From CAG-1782 sp964418255 (GTDB taxonomy: Bacteria > Bacillota > Clostridia > Christensenellales > DTU072), in NCBI GenBank assembly GCA_964418255.1, contig CAYQKV010000002.1, positions 124,001 through 188,000 on the forward strand: 64,000 nucleotides of DNA. Direction: 5' to 3'. Every line of letters starts with the position of its first letter. Within the stretch, counting starts at the first letter, position 1. Position numbers and translations under genes: made by a program. Under the pieces are notes generated by a model. The model searched no databases. It worked only from the letters and a program-made list of their open reading frames with translations, and was not told the DNA's origin. Shown here one piece after another: positions 51,045-59,400 of the stretch.

Positions 51045-52115
51045 TCAATATACGCTCGCTACGGCGAAACAGGCTATCGCTTTGCCTTCGCCGATTAGTC
51101 CGAGTTTTTCCGCGGTTGTCGCGGAGACGGAGACCGAACCTCGGGGTAAGCCGAGAATTTCTTCGATTTTTTTGGACATTAGGGGAATAAAATTTTTCAG
51201 TTTCGGCGTTTGCGCTATGACGGTAACCGAAATATTGTTGATTTTTACATTCTTTTTTGCGAGGATATTTTTTACTTCGAGAAGAAGAACCGCGCTGTCG
51301 GCGTTTTCGTATTTCGGGTCGTCGTCGGGAAACAGCACGCCTATATCCCGTTCTCCCGCGGCGGAAAGCAGCGCGTCCATAACGGCGTGGATAACCGCGT
51401 CGCCGTCGCTGTGAGCGTCTACGCCCTTGTCGAAAGGGACTCTTATTCCTCCGAGCACGAGAGGTTTATCGTTGTCCGCATAGCGGTGTAAATCAAACCC
51501 CGCGCCCGTGCGCAGGTTGTACCCGAGCACGTCGATAGGGGAGGTTATTTTTTTGTTGGAAAATTCTCCCTCGGTGAGGTGTACCGACCCGAAACGGGAA
51601 GCGTAAAGTTCGCTTTCGTCGTAAGAAAGCGCGCCATTTGCGTGCTCGTATGCCTCTTTTATATCGCTCAGCGCAAAACCTTGCGGGGTTTGTAAACATA
51701 CGTAGTCGTTCCTGTCTACCGTGACGGCTTTGCCGTTTTTAATGCGGCGAAGACTGTCGGTTATCGGGACGTAGGGGACGGAAGAACGGTAAAGCACGGT
51801 GTCCGACATTATTTTTATTATAAGGTCGCGCGAGACGAACGGACGCGCGCCGTCGTGAATGAGAACGTATTCGCTTTCGGCGGAGTTAAGACCGTTTTTG
51901 ACCGACTCTGCGCGCGTCTTTCCGCCGCGAACGGTTTTTACGTTGCCGAGAGAGTAGTCGCCGTCGGTTACTACGATAATATTTTTTATGCACTCTATGC
52001 CGCGGAAAACGTCGACCGTGCGGGAAAGCACGGTGGCTTCGCCTAAAAAAGCGGCGAGTTTGTCGGTTTTCGCCCTTAACCCTTTGCCGTTTGCCGCAAT
52101 GATTACGTCGAACAT
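51045..52115 (-). CDS. ispDF: Bifunctional IspD/IspF
   Basis: The product is 356 residues. The N-terminal part (about 1-200) is an IspD nucleotidyltransferase: IIVVTDGDYS, HDGARPFVSRDL, LQTPQGF. The C-terminal part (about 203-356) is IspF: GAGFDLHRYA (metal D-x-H), AHSDGDAVIHAVMDALLSAAGERDIGVLFPD, VSVSATTAEKLG. Together they give steps 3 and 5 of the MEP isoprenoid pathway. The normal IspD glycine-rich opening (AAGxGxRM) is here AANGKGLRA; the Lys is kept in TDKLAAFLG. The start at 52115 follows GGAGG. A terminator-like stem separates it from RqcP. Confidence 0.93.
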   Translation of the reverse strand: MFDVIIAANGKGLRAKTDKLAAFLGEATVLSRTVDVFRGIECIKNIIVVTDGDYSLGNVKTVRGGKTRAESVKNGLNSAESEYVLIHDGARPFVSRDLIIKIMSDTVLYRSSVPYVPITDSLRRIKNGKAVTVDRNDYVCLQTPQGFALSDIKEAYEHANGALSYDESELYASRFGSVHLTEGEFSNKKITSPIDVLGYNLRTGAGFDLHRYADNDKPLVLGGIRVPFDKGVDAHSDGDAVIHAVMDALLSAAGERDIGVLFPDDDPKYENADSAVLLLEVKNILAKKNVKINNISVTVIAQTPKLKNFIPLMSKKIEEILGLPRGSVSVSATTAEKLGLIGEGKAIACFAVASVY

Positions 52116-52143
52116 AGTTTACCTCCGTCGGTTTTATTTTATA

Positions 52144-52175
52144 AAAAACTGCCACGGTTTCGCGCGACAGTTTTT
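52144..52175. terminator. Terminator-like stem between rqcP and ispDF
   Basis: AAAAACTG (52144-52151) pairs with CAGTTTTT (52168-52175), with runs of A and T on each side, so it can act in either direction. In the minus-strand direction it lies between rqcP and ispDF, so part of the ispDF message may depend on read-through. Confidence 0.6.
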
Positions 52176-52194
52176 CTTTGGTTTATGTAACTTG

Positions 52195-52440
52195 TTATTC
52201 TATTATTTCGTACAACATTCCGCTTCCGTTTTTGGGAACGTTGCCTTCGGGAACTTCGAGAACGCGGAAGGTTATCTTGCGGTCTCCGAACCCTACGCTT
52301 ACGACGTCGCCGACCTTGATTTCTTTCGACGGCTTTGCGTCTTTGCCGTTTACGCTCACGCGGTCTTTCGAACAAGCCTCGTTGGCCACCGTGCGGCGTT
52401 TTATTATTCTTGCGACTTTAAGATATTTGTCGAGGCGCAT
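52195..52440 (-). CDS. rqcP: RNA-binding S4 domain protein, RqcP/YabO family
   Basis: The product is 81 residues: an S4 domain opening MRLDKYLKVARIIKRRTVANEAC with the basic RNA-contact residues, then KDRVSVNGKDAKPSKEIKVGD, a complete stand-alone S4. RqcP works with RqcH in ribosome-associated quality control, stabilising the P-site tRNA during alanine tailing. Its start overlaps the GtrA-like stop by 1 bp. Confidence 0.93.
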   Translation of the reverse strand: MRLDKYLKVARIIKRRTVANEACSKDRVSVNGKDAKPSKEIKVGDVVSVGFGDRKITFRVLEVPEGNVPKNGSGMLYEIIE

Positions 52441-53147
52441 TATTTTTCCTCTAAGTTATCTGCGCTTTCCGAAGCGAGGGCTTTGCTCTTTTTCTTGCCC
52501 CAGTCGCGCATTACTATGAATTTATTTCCGAGGAAGCTGGTTACGAGAGCGGTTATTCCGCCTACCGCGGTACCCGTGAGGGTGATGAGGAAAGCAACGA
52601 ATCCGGTCGCGTCCGCGCCGTTATGAGAGTTTCTGAACGCTTCGAAGCAAGGCGTGGTTACCCAGCCGGGGATAAGAGTCTGCAAGATGGTAATCCCCAC
52701 TGCGACGACTACGTATAAAGTAACCGAGAGCGCAAGGTTGTTGGTCGCGCGGAAAGTTTTTTTGCGGTTGAGTACGTAAGTCATTACCTGACCTACTACC
52801 GCGCCCACGAGAAAGCCGATAAATTCCGCGCGGGTTTCGCCGGTAAAGATAAACCATTGAAATTTTCCTGCGGCGGGACCGAGGTCGGGGATATATACGA
52901 GGGTGTATTGAAGCAGGAACTGCGAACCCATCTGGCAAAGACCGCAAAGCATACTGAACAGCGTAAACATAACCATCTGTCTTACGTCGGGATACTTTTC
53001 CAGTACGTCGAAAAAGAATTTTACTTTGGCTTTCAGTCCTTTTTGTTCTTTAATTCCTGCAAAAGGATGTTTTTTTTCTTCCGTAGGGGTGCTTTCGGCG
53101 GTCGTTTCGCCGTTTTCCGCGACAGGCGCGTCTTTACGTTCTTCCAT
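52440..53147 (-). CDS. GtrA-like membrane protein
   Basis: The product is 235 residues. A charged, Glu-rich N-terminal tail (about 1-50) precedes four membrane segments with the GtrA motif VVGQVMTYVLNRKKTFRAT. GtrA-family proteins are linked to flipping of lipid-linked sugars in surface polysaccharide synthesis. There is no glycosyltransferase neighbour. The C-terminus is basic and then acidic. AGGAG precedes the ATG, and the promoter is at 53179-53208. Confidence 0.82.
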   Translation of the reverse strand: MEERKDAPVAENGETTAESTPTEEKKHPFAGIKEQKGLKAKVKFFFDVLEKYPDVRQMVMFTLFSMLCGLCQMGSQFLLQYTLVYIPDLGPAAGKFQWFIFTGETRAEFIGFLVGAVVGQVMTYVLNRKKTFRATNNLALSVTLYVVVAVGITILQTLIPGWVTTPCFEAFRNSHNGADATGFVAFLITLTGTAVGGITALVTSFLGNKFIVMRDWGKKKSKALASESADNLEEK

Positions 53148-53178
53148 CTTGTTTACTCCTAAAAGTTTTAATGCTCAT

Positions 53179-53208
53179 ATATTATCACGGACGGAGCGTT
53201 TTTGTCAA
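53179..53208 (-). promoter_or_regulatory. Promoter of the gtrA-like/rqcP/ispDF operon
   Basis: On the minus strand, TTGACA (53203-53208), an 18-bp spacer and TAATAT (53179-53184), about 32 bp before the ATG. Confidence 0.8.
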
Positions 53209-53300
53209 TAGCGCAATGGGAAAACGGGGATGCATAAATGAAGATATTTTTCAGAATATAGCGCTGCGTTTCGGGAGGAAAAAATGTAACGCGCGCGCGT

Positions 53301-53316
53301 CAAATTGTGTAATTTG
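53301..53316. promoter_or_regulatory. Operator-like palindrome upstream of the flavoprotein operon
   Basis: CAAATT (53301-53306), gtgt, AATTTG (53311-53316), a perfect 6+6 inverted repeat. It ends 4 bp before the -35 of the promoter at 53320-53348. Confidence 0.5.
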
Positions 53317-53319
53317 GTA

Positions 53320-53348
53320 TTGACTTTTTATACCGATGAGCGTAAAAT
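53320..53348 (+). promoter_or_regulatory. Promoter of the CrtI-like/2Fe-2S reductase operon
   Basis: TTGACT (53320-53325), a 17-bp spacer and TAAAAT (53343-53348); 28 bp before the ATG, which follows GAGGAGG. Confidence 0.85.
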
Positions 53349-53375
53349 AATAAGAAAAACGAGGAGGTAAAAAAA

Positions 53376-54911
53376 ATGGACAAAAAATACGACGTTATCG
53401 TCGTCGGCGCCGGAAACGGCGGTCTTGCCGCGGCGGCTTATGCCGCACACGAAGGGTTGAAAGTGTTGCTTTTGGAAAAACACAATCTTCCCGGCGGATG
53501 CGCGACAAGTTTTGTTCGCGGCAGATTCGAGTTCGAGCCGTCTTTGCACGAGCTGTGCAGCGTTGGTACGGCAGAAAATCCGGATACGGTTTATAAGCTT
53601 TTCGATGATTTGGGAGCTAAGATTGATTGGCGATATGAGTATAACCCGTTCAGAGTTATTTTGAAAGGAAAAAACGGATACGATTATACGATGAAAGGCG
53701 GCAACCGCGAAAACTTTATCGAGAGTATGGAGAAAGCGGTTCCCGGATGCGGTAAGAGCTTAAGAAAATTCTTTAAGCTGAAAGAAAAATGCGACGCCGC
53801 TCTGGACTATATCGTTTCGATGAAAGGAAAGCCCAACGGACTGGTGATGATAACCAAACACGCAGACTTTATGAAGACGGCGGCATATTCCGTCGAAGAG
53901 GTAATGACCGCGTGCGGCGTTCCGAAAAAAGCGCAGCAAATAATCACTACTTACTGGGGATACCTCGGCGTTCCTACCGACGAAATATGCGCTATGCACT
54001 TCTTGAATATGTTGCTCGGTTACCTGGATGACGGCGCGGCTATGCCGACAATGCGTTCGCACGAAATGTCGAGCGCGCTTTGCAAAGTCATATACGACAA
54101 CGGCGGCGAAATTTATTTCAACACCGAAGTAACGGAGTTCTTGTATAACGAAGACGGTTCGATGAAAGGCGTTGTAGCCGGAGGGAATACCTATTACGCA
54201 GACGAAATCATTTCAAATATTATCGCAAACAACGTTATCAACAGGTCGGATATTACGAAAGTTCCCGAAAGAACTATTCGCCTTGCGAACGCAAGAAAAT
54301 TCGGTATTTCCGTCGCGACCGTTTATCTCGGACTCGACTGCTCGGTGGAAGAACTCGGGCTGAAAGATTACACCTCTTTCGTTACGACTACTCCGGACGC
54401 AAGAGAACAGTATGAAAAGAGAAAGAACGGCACGCTGTATATTTTGAACAGCTTGAATATCGCAGTACCCGAAAGTTCGCCGAAAGGAACGTGCACGCTC
54501 TTCTTTACGATGCCGATTTTCGGATCGGATATTCCGGAAGACCTCACGCCGCAAACGTATAAGAAGTATAAAAACGAAATTGCAAGGAAATATATCAAAG
54601 ACGCCGAAGAAACTTTCGGTATCGACATCACGAGCCATATCGAAGAGATTTCCGTCGCCACGCCGGTTACGTTTGCAAGGTACCTCGGGACTCCGGAAGG
54701 AACGATTTACGGATACTATACCGCGGGTTGGGATAACATCATTATTCGTGTAAGCGAAGAAAAGAAAGACTACTCGACGCCCGGAATTACTTATTGCGGC
54801 GGGCACGCGACGCGCGGAGACGGTTACAGTTGCGCGCTTATTACCGGTATGAACGCGGGAAAAGCCGTTGCTAAGAGAGCCAACGCGAAAAAAGAAGGAG
54901 GAAATATATAA
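53376..54911 (+). CDS. CrtI-like NAD(P)/FAD-dependent oxidoreductase
   Basis: The product is 511 residues. The N-terminal FAD dinucleotide-binding fold VIVVGAGNGGLAAAAYA and LLLEKHNLPGGCATS are the phytoene-desaturase/retinol-saturase pattern; the C-terminal TYCGGHATRGDGYSCALITGMNAGKAVA closes the FAD site. No signal peptide or membrane helix. Carotenoid synthesis genes are absent from the window, so the real substrate is unknown. The stop overlaps the start of the next gene by 1 bp (TAATG), so the two proteins are coupled. Confidence 0.87.
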   Translation: MDKKYDVIVVGAGNGGLAAAAYAAHEGLKVLLLEKHNLPGGCATSFVRGRFEFEPSLHELCSVGTAENPDTVYKLFDDLGAKIDWRYEYNPFRVILKGKNGYDYTMKGGNRENFIESMEKAVPGCGKSLRKFFKLKEKCDAALDYIVSMKGKPNGLVMITKHADFMKTAAYSVEEVMTACGVPKKAQQIITTYWGYLGVPTDEICAMHFLNMLLGYLDDGAAMPTMRSHEMSSALCKVIYDNGGEIYFNTEVTEFLYNEDGSMKGVVAGGNTYYADEIISNIIANNVINRSDITKVPERTIRLANARKFGISVATVYLGLDCSVEELGLKDYTSFVTTTPDAREQYEKRKNGTLYILNSLNIAVPESSPKGTCTLFFTMPIFGSDIPEDLTPQTYKKYKNEIARKYIKDAEETFGIDITSHIEEISVATPVTFARYLGTPEGTIYGYYTAGWDNIIIRVSEEKKDYSTPGITYCGGHATRGDGYSCALITGMNAGKAVAKRANAKKEGGNI

Positions 54912-56104
54912 TGTTATTATTAAATCCGCTTAAATTTACGAAAATGTCCAAGGTGAGACAGGAAAAAATCGACGCCGCTGACGCAAAGAACGTACCTGCT
55001 CTCGACAGCTATCTGGCAAACCGCATCGCAAAACAACTCCATCCCGAAATTCAACACGTAAAAATAGCCGATATAAGAGAACACAGCGCGGACGTAAAGA
55101 CCTTTACGTTCGTACCCGACGAAGAAAAGGGAACGAAGAGCCTCGCGTATTTCTCCGCGGGACAGTATATCTCGGTGAATTTGCAAATCGGCGAAGCGAA
55201 AGTTTCCCGTCCGTATTCGCTTTCTTCTTCCCCGAAAGACTCTTTGGAAGGGAAGTATACGCTTACGATTAAACGGGATAAAAACGGACTCGTAAGCAAC
55301 TACGTTCTCGATAATTGGAAAGTAGGCGACAAAGTGGACGTATCCGCGCCCGACGGCGTGTTTACGTACGAACCTTTGCGCGACGCGAAACAAATCGTAG
55401 GTATCGCGGGCGGAAGCGGAATTACGCCGTTCTTGTCCCTTGCGAACGCAATCGCGGACGGCGACGAAGACGCGTCCCTTACCTTGCTTTTCGGAAGCAG
55501 AACGGAAAACGACATTCTGTTTAAGGACGAATTCGACGCCATTATGGCGAAATGCGACAAAGTCAAGGTTGTGCACGTTCTCAGCGGAGAGGAAAAAGAG
55601 GGATACGAACACGGTTTCATCACCGAAGAACTTATCCGTAAATACGCTCCCGAAAACGAGGACTACTCGATTTTCATCTGCGGACCGCAGGTTATGTACG
55701 ACTTCGTAGACGGAGAGATAGCGAAACTCGGTTTGCGCAGAAAGTTCATCCGTCACGAAGTGTTCGGAGAATACAGAAATCCGTCGAAAAACGCGGATTA
55801 TCCGCAAGAAAAGAAAGACAGCGTGTTCAAACTCACGGTTATTATCCGCGGAGAGAAGACGGTTATCGACTGCCCGGCGGAAACGACGCTTCTCAACGCA
55901 ATCGAACACGCAGGCATTGCCGCTCCCGCAATGTGCCGCAGCGGTATCTGCGGATATTGCCATTCGAAACTCGTTTCGGGCGACGTGTACGTGCCGAAGT
56001 CGGTGGACGGCAGAAGACTGGCGGACCTGAAATACGGTTACGTTCATCCTTGCTGCACATTCCCGCTGTCCGACGTCGTTATCGACGTGCCCCCGCATAT
56101 TTAA
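54911..56104 (+). CDS. FAD/NAD(P)-binding reductase with C-terminal 2Fe-2S ferredoxin domain
   Basis: The product is 397 residues. A 45-residue N-terminal extension precedes the ferredoxin-reductase fold: RPYSLSSSP (FAD-binding RxYS), GIAGGSGITPFLSL (NAD(P)-binding), FICGPQVMYDFV. The C-terminal plant-type 2Fe-2S domain has CRSGICGYCHSKL and a fourth Cys in HPCCTFP. It should pass electrons from NAD(P)H through FAD to the 2Fe-2S cluster, most likely to the CrtI-like partner encoded just upstream. The gene ends with a clear terminator. Confidence 0.92.
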   Translation: MLLLNPLKFTKMSKVRQEKIDAADAKNVPALDSYLANRIAKQLHPEIQHVKIADIREHSADVKTFTFVPDEEKGTKSLAYFSAGQYISVNLQIGEAKVSRPYSLSSSPKDSLEGKYTLTIKRDKNGLVSNYVLDNWKVGDKVDVSAPDGVFTYEPLRDAKQIVGIAGGSGITPFLSLANAIADGDEDASLTLLFGSRTENDILFKDEFDAIMAKCDKVKVVHVLSGEEKEGYEHGFITEELIRKYAPENEDYSIFICGPQVMYDFVDGEIAKLGLRRKFIRHEVFGEYRNPSKNADYPQEKKDSVFKLTVIIRGEKTVIDCPAETTLLNAIEHAGIAAPAMCRSGICGYCHSKLVSGDVYVPKSVDGRRLADLKYGYVHPCCTFPLSDVVIDVPPHI

Positions 56105-56136
56105 CGGGAAAACCGAATAAACGGAAAATAAAAACC

Positions 56137-56170
56137 AATACGGAGAACGAAAAGTTTTCCGTATTTTTTT
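56137..56170 (+). terminator. Rho-independent terminator after the flavoprotein operon
   Basis: AATACGGAGAAC (56137-56148) pairs with GTTTTCCGTATT (56154-56165; one mismatch), then a run of T. Confidence 0.9.
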
Positions 56171-56265
56171 TGCGTTACGATGAGCGCGGCGACGAAAAAT
56201 GGCGGCGGAAATGAAAAACAGTAAGAGAAAATGCGAAAAAAAGTTTATATTTCTTATGAAATCGT

Positions 56266-56294
56266 TTGACAAGGCTTGACTCGAAATGTATAAT
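56266..56294 (+). promoter_or_regulatory. Promoter of rpoBC
   Basis: TTGACA (56266-56271), a 17-bp spacer and TATAAT (56289-56294). The leader before the rpoB ATG is about 147 nt. Confidence 0.92.
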
Positions 56295-56324
56295 AGTACA
56301 ATGCTAAAATAATATGCCTAATTA

Positions 56325-56366
56325 TACCCTAACCCCCGATAAAAGAACTTTCGGGGATTGGGGGTA
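56325..56366 (+). promoter_or_regulatory. Leader hairpin upstream of rpoB
   Basis: An outer stem TACCC (56325-56329) with GGGTA (56362-56366) encloses CCCCGA (56334-56339) with TCGGGG (56351-56356). No T-tract follows, so it is not a plain terminator; it could be a regulatory leader or a processing site. It does not match an L10 leader, and rplJ is absent. Confidence 0.6.
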
Positions 56367-56447
56367 TTTGCGAAATTTAGCGAAAAACTTAACTTTTTAC
56401 GAAGAAAAAGCGTGTTTTTAAGAAAAAATTTATCAAGGAGCTATGCG

Positions 56448-59400
56448 ATGTCTCAAAGAATTCACAAGACTATGTGCGGCAAAACCGAAAGATGGACGTT
56501 TTCCAAGATTAAGCCTATCCTCGATATGCCTTACCTCATTGAGGTTCAGAAAGAATCTTACGATGCGTTTGTCCGCGACGGAATAAGGGAAGTGTTCGAA
56601 GATTTTTCGCCGATAAGCGATTACAGCGGAAAGTTCGAACTCGAATTCCTCAACCATACGACGGACGGCCCCTGCAAGTACACAATCGACGAATGTAAGG
56701 AAAGAGACGCCACTTATACGTTCCCCCTTCACGTTACCGTGAGACTGACGTTTAAGGACACCGGCGTTATGCAGGAAAAGAACATCTTTATGGGCGACAT
56801 TCCGAAGATGACGGACAAAGGGACGTTCATCATAAACGGCGCGGAAAGAGTCGTGGTAAGCCAGCTTGTCAGAAGCCCGGGCGTTTATACCGTAGGCGTG
56901 CCCGACAAAAACGGCGTTATGCGCTTTAATACCACGGTTATCCCGACGCGCGGCGCGTGGCTCGAATTCGAACAGGACGCGTCCAACGTTCTTTCGGTAA
57001 GGGTGGACAAAAACCGTAAAATCACCGCGACCGTTCTTTTGCGCGCGCTCGGTTACGGCACGAACGAGGAACTTTACGAACTCTTCGACAACGACCCGAT
57101 GATTGTCGCGACGGCAGCCAAAGACGCGGACATCAACACGATGCAACTCGCAAAGTACGAACTGTACCGTCGTATGAAACCCGGCGAAACTCCTACCGAC
57201 AACGGCGTGGAAATCCTCATAAGAAACACTTTCTACGATTCGAGAAGATACGACATTCATCACGTCGGCAGATATAAATACAACAAAAAACTTTCGATTG
57301 AATCGAGAATTTTCGGCAGAACGCTTACCCGCGACGCGGTTTCCCCCGACGGAGAAATCATCGCCGAAGCGGGCGAATTCATCGACGACGTAAAGGCTAA
57401 AGCCATTCAGAACGCCGGAATAAACGTAGTGTACGTTTCCACCGAAAAAGACGACGAAAGCGAAGACAAAGAATTCAAAATCATAGGTAACAACGTGGTC
57501 GACCTCGGCGCGTTCGTTTCCTTCGACCCCAAGGAAATCGGAATAAAAGAGAAAGTTTATTATCCCGCGCTTTTATCCATTCTCGAATCCTGCGAAGGCG
57601 ACGAAGTCGCTCTCAAAGCGGCGATTGCGGCTAACAAAGAAGACCTTGTGGTAAACCACATCACCCTCGACGACATAGTGGCTTCGATAAACTACAACCT
57701 TTCTATGCGTTACGGGTTCTATCCTACGGACGACATCGACCACCTCTCCAACAGAAGAGTGCGTTCGGTCGGAGAACTTCTCCACAACCAGTTCCGTATC
57801 GGTATCGCGAGACTGGAAAGGGTGGTAAAAGAGAGAATGAGCATCGTGCAGGACCCCTCCGAGGTTACTCCGCAGTCGCTCATAAATATAAGACCCGTAT
57901 CCAGCGCGATAAGGGAATTCTTCGGAAGCAGCCAGTTGTCCCAGTTTATGGACCAGCCCAACCCGATTGCCGAACTTACGCATAAACGTAAACTTTCCGC
58001 GCTCGGACCCGGCGGACTTAACAGAGACCGCGCGGGCTTCGAAGTTCGAGACGTTCACCACTCCCATTACGGAAGAATGTGTCCTATCGAAACGCCGGAA
58101 GGTCAGAACATAGGACTTATCACGTCGCTCAGTTCGTATGCGAAAATCAACGAGTACGGATTTATCGAAGCGCCGTACCGCAAAGTGGATAAAGTCACGC
58201 ATATCGTTACCGACGAAGTGGCGTATCTTACCGCGGACGAAGAAGATAAATATATAGTAGCTCAGGCGAACGAAGAGCTTGACGAAAACAGCCGTTTCGT
58301 TCACAACAGGGTTACCTGCCGTTACAGAGACGATATAAAAGAATTCCCGTCGGAAAAAGTAGATTATATGGACGTCGACCCGAAACAGCTCGTTTCGGTT
58401 GCGGCAAGCCTCATACCCTTCCTTGAAAACGACGACGCGAACCGCGCGCTTATGGGAAGCAATATGCAACGTCAGGCAGTACCTCTTCTGAGACCCGAAG
58501 CGCCGATTGTCGGAACGGGTATGGAACATAAAGTAGCGTACGACAGCGGCGTTTGCGTAATTGCAAAGAGAAGCGGCGTTGTTAAGAGCGTAACCGCGGA
58601 TGAAATCGTAGTTACCGCGGACGAAGGCGGGGAGGACGTATACGAACTGCTCAAATTCAAGAGAAGCAACCAGGATACCTGCGTAAATCAGAAACCTATC
58701 GTAAGCAAGCACGACAGAGTGCTTAAAGGGGAAGTTTTGAGCGACGGACCCGCTACGCAGAACGGCGAACTCGCGCTCGGAAGAAACATTCTCATCGGCT
58801 TTATGACGTGGGAAGGTTACAACTACGAGGACGCTATACTTATCAGCGAAGAACTCGTTAAACACGACGTATTCACCACTATCCATATAGAAGAATACGA
58901 ACTCGAAGCGAGAGATACCAAACTCGGCGAAGAGAACATCACGAGAGATATCCCCAACGTCAGCGACGACCTCCTCAAAAACCTCGACGAAGAGGGTATC
59001 GTTATGATAGGTTCGGAAGTCAAGAGCGGAGATTACCTCGTAGGTAAAGTTACGCCTAAGGGCGAAACCGAACTCACTCCCGAAGAAAGACTTCTGAGAG
59101 CGATATTCGGAGAGAAATCGAGGGAAGTAAGAGACGTTTCCTTGAAAGTTCCGCACGGTTGCGGCGGTATAGTAGTCGGCGTCAAGATATTGACGAGAGA
59201 AAACAAAGACGAACTCGACCCCGGCGTCAACAAACTTATAAGAGTATATATCGCGCAGAAACGTAAGATTTCCGTAGGCGATAAGATGGCGGGACGTCAC
59301 GGAAACAAGGGTGTTATTTCCAGAGTATTGCCCAAAGAAGATATGCCTTTCCTCGCGGACGGCACGCCTTTGCAAATCGTACTCAATCCCCTCGGCGTTC

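Noticed and set aside
56325..56366. L10 leader-type attenuator before rpoB
   Set aside because: rplJ is absent and the hairpin lacks the kink-turn and T-tract of such leaders.
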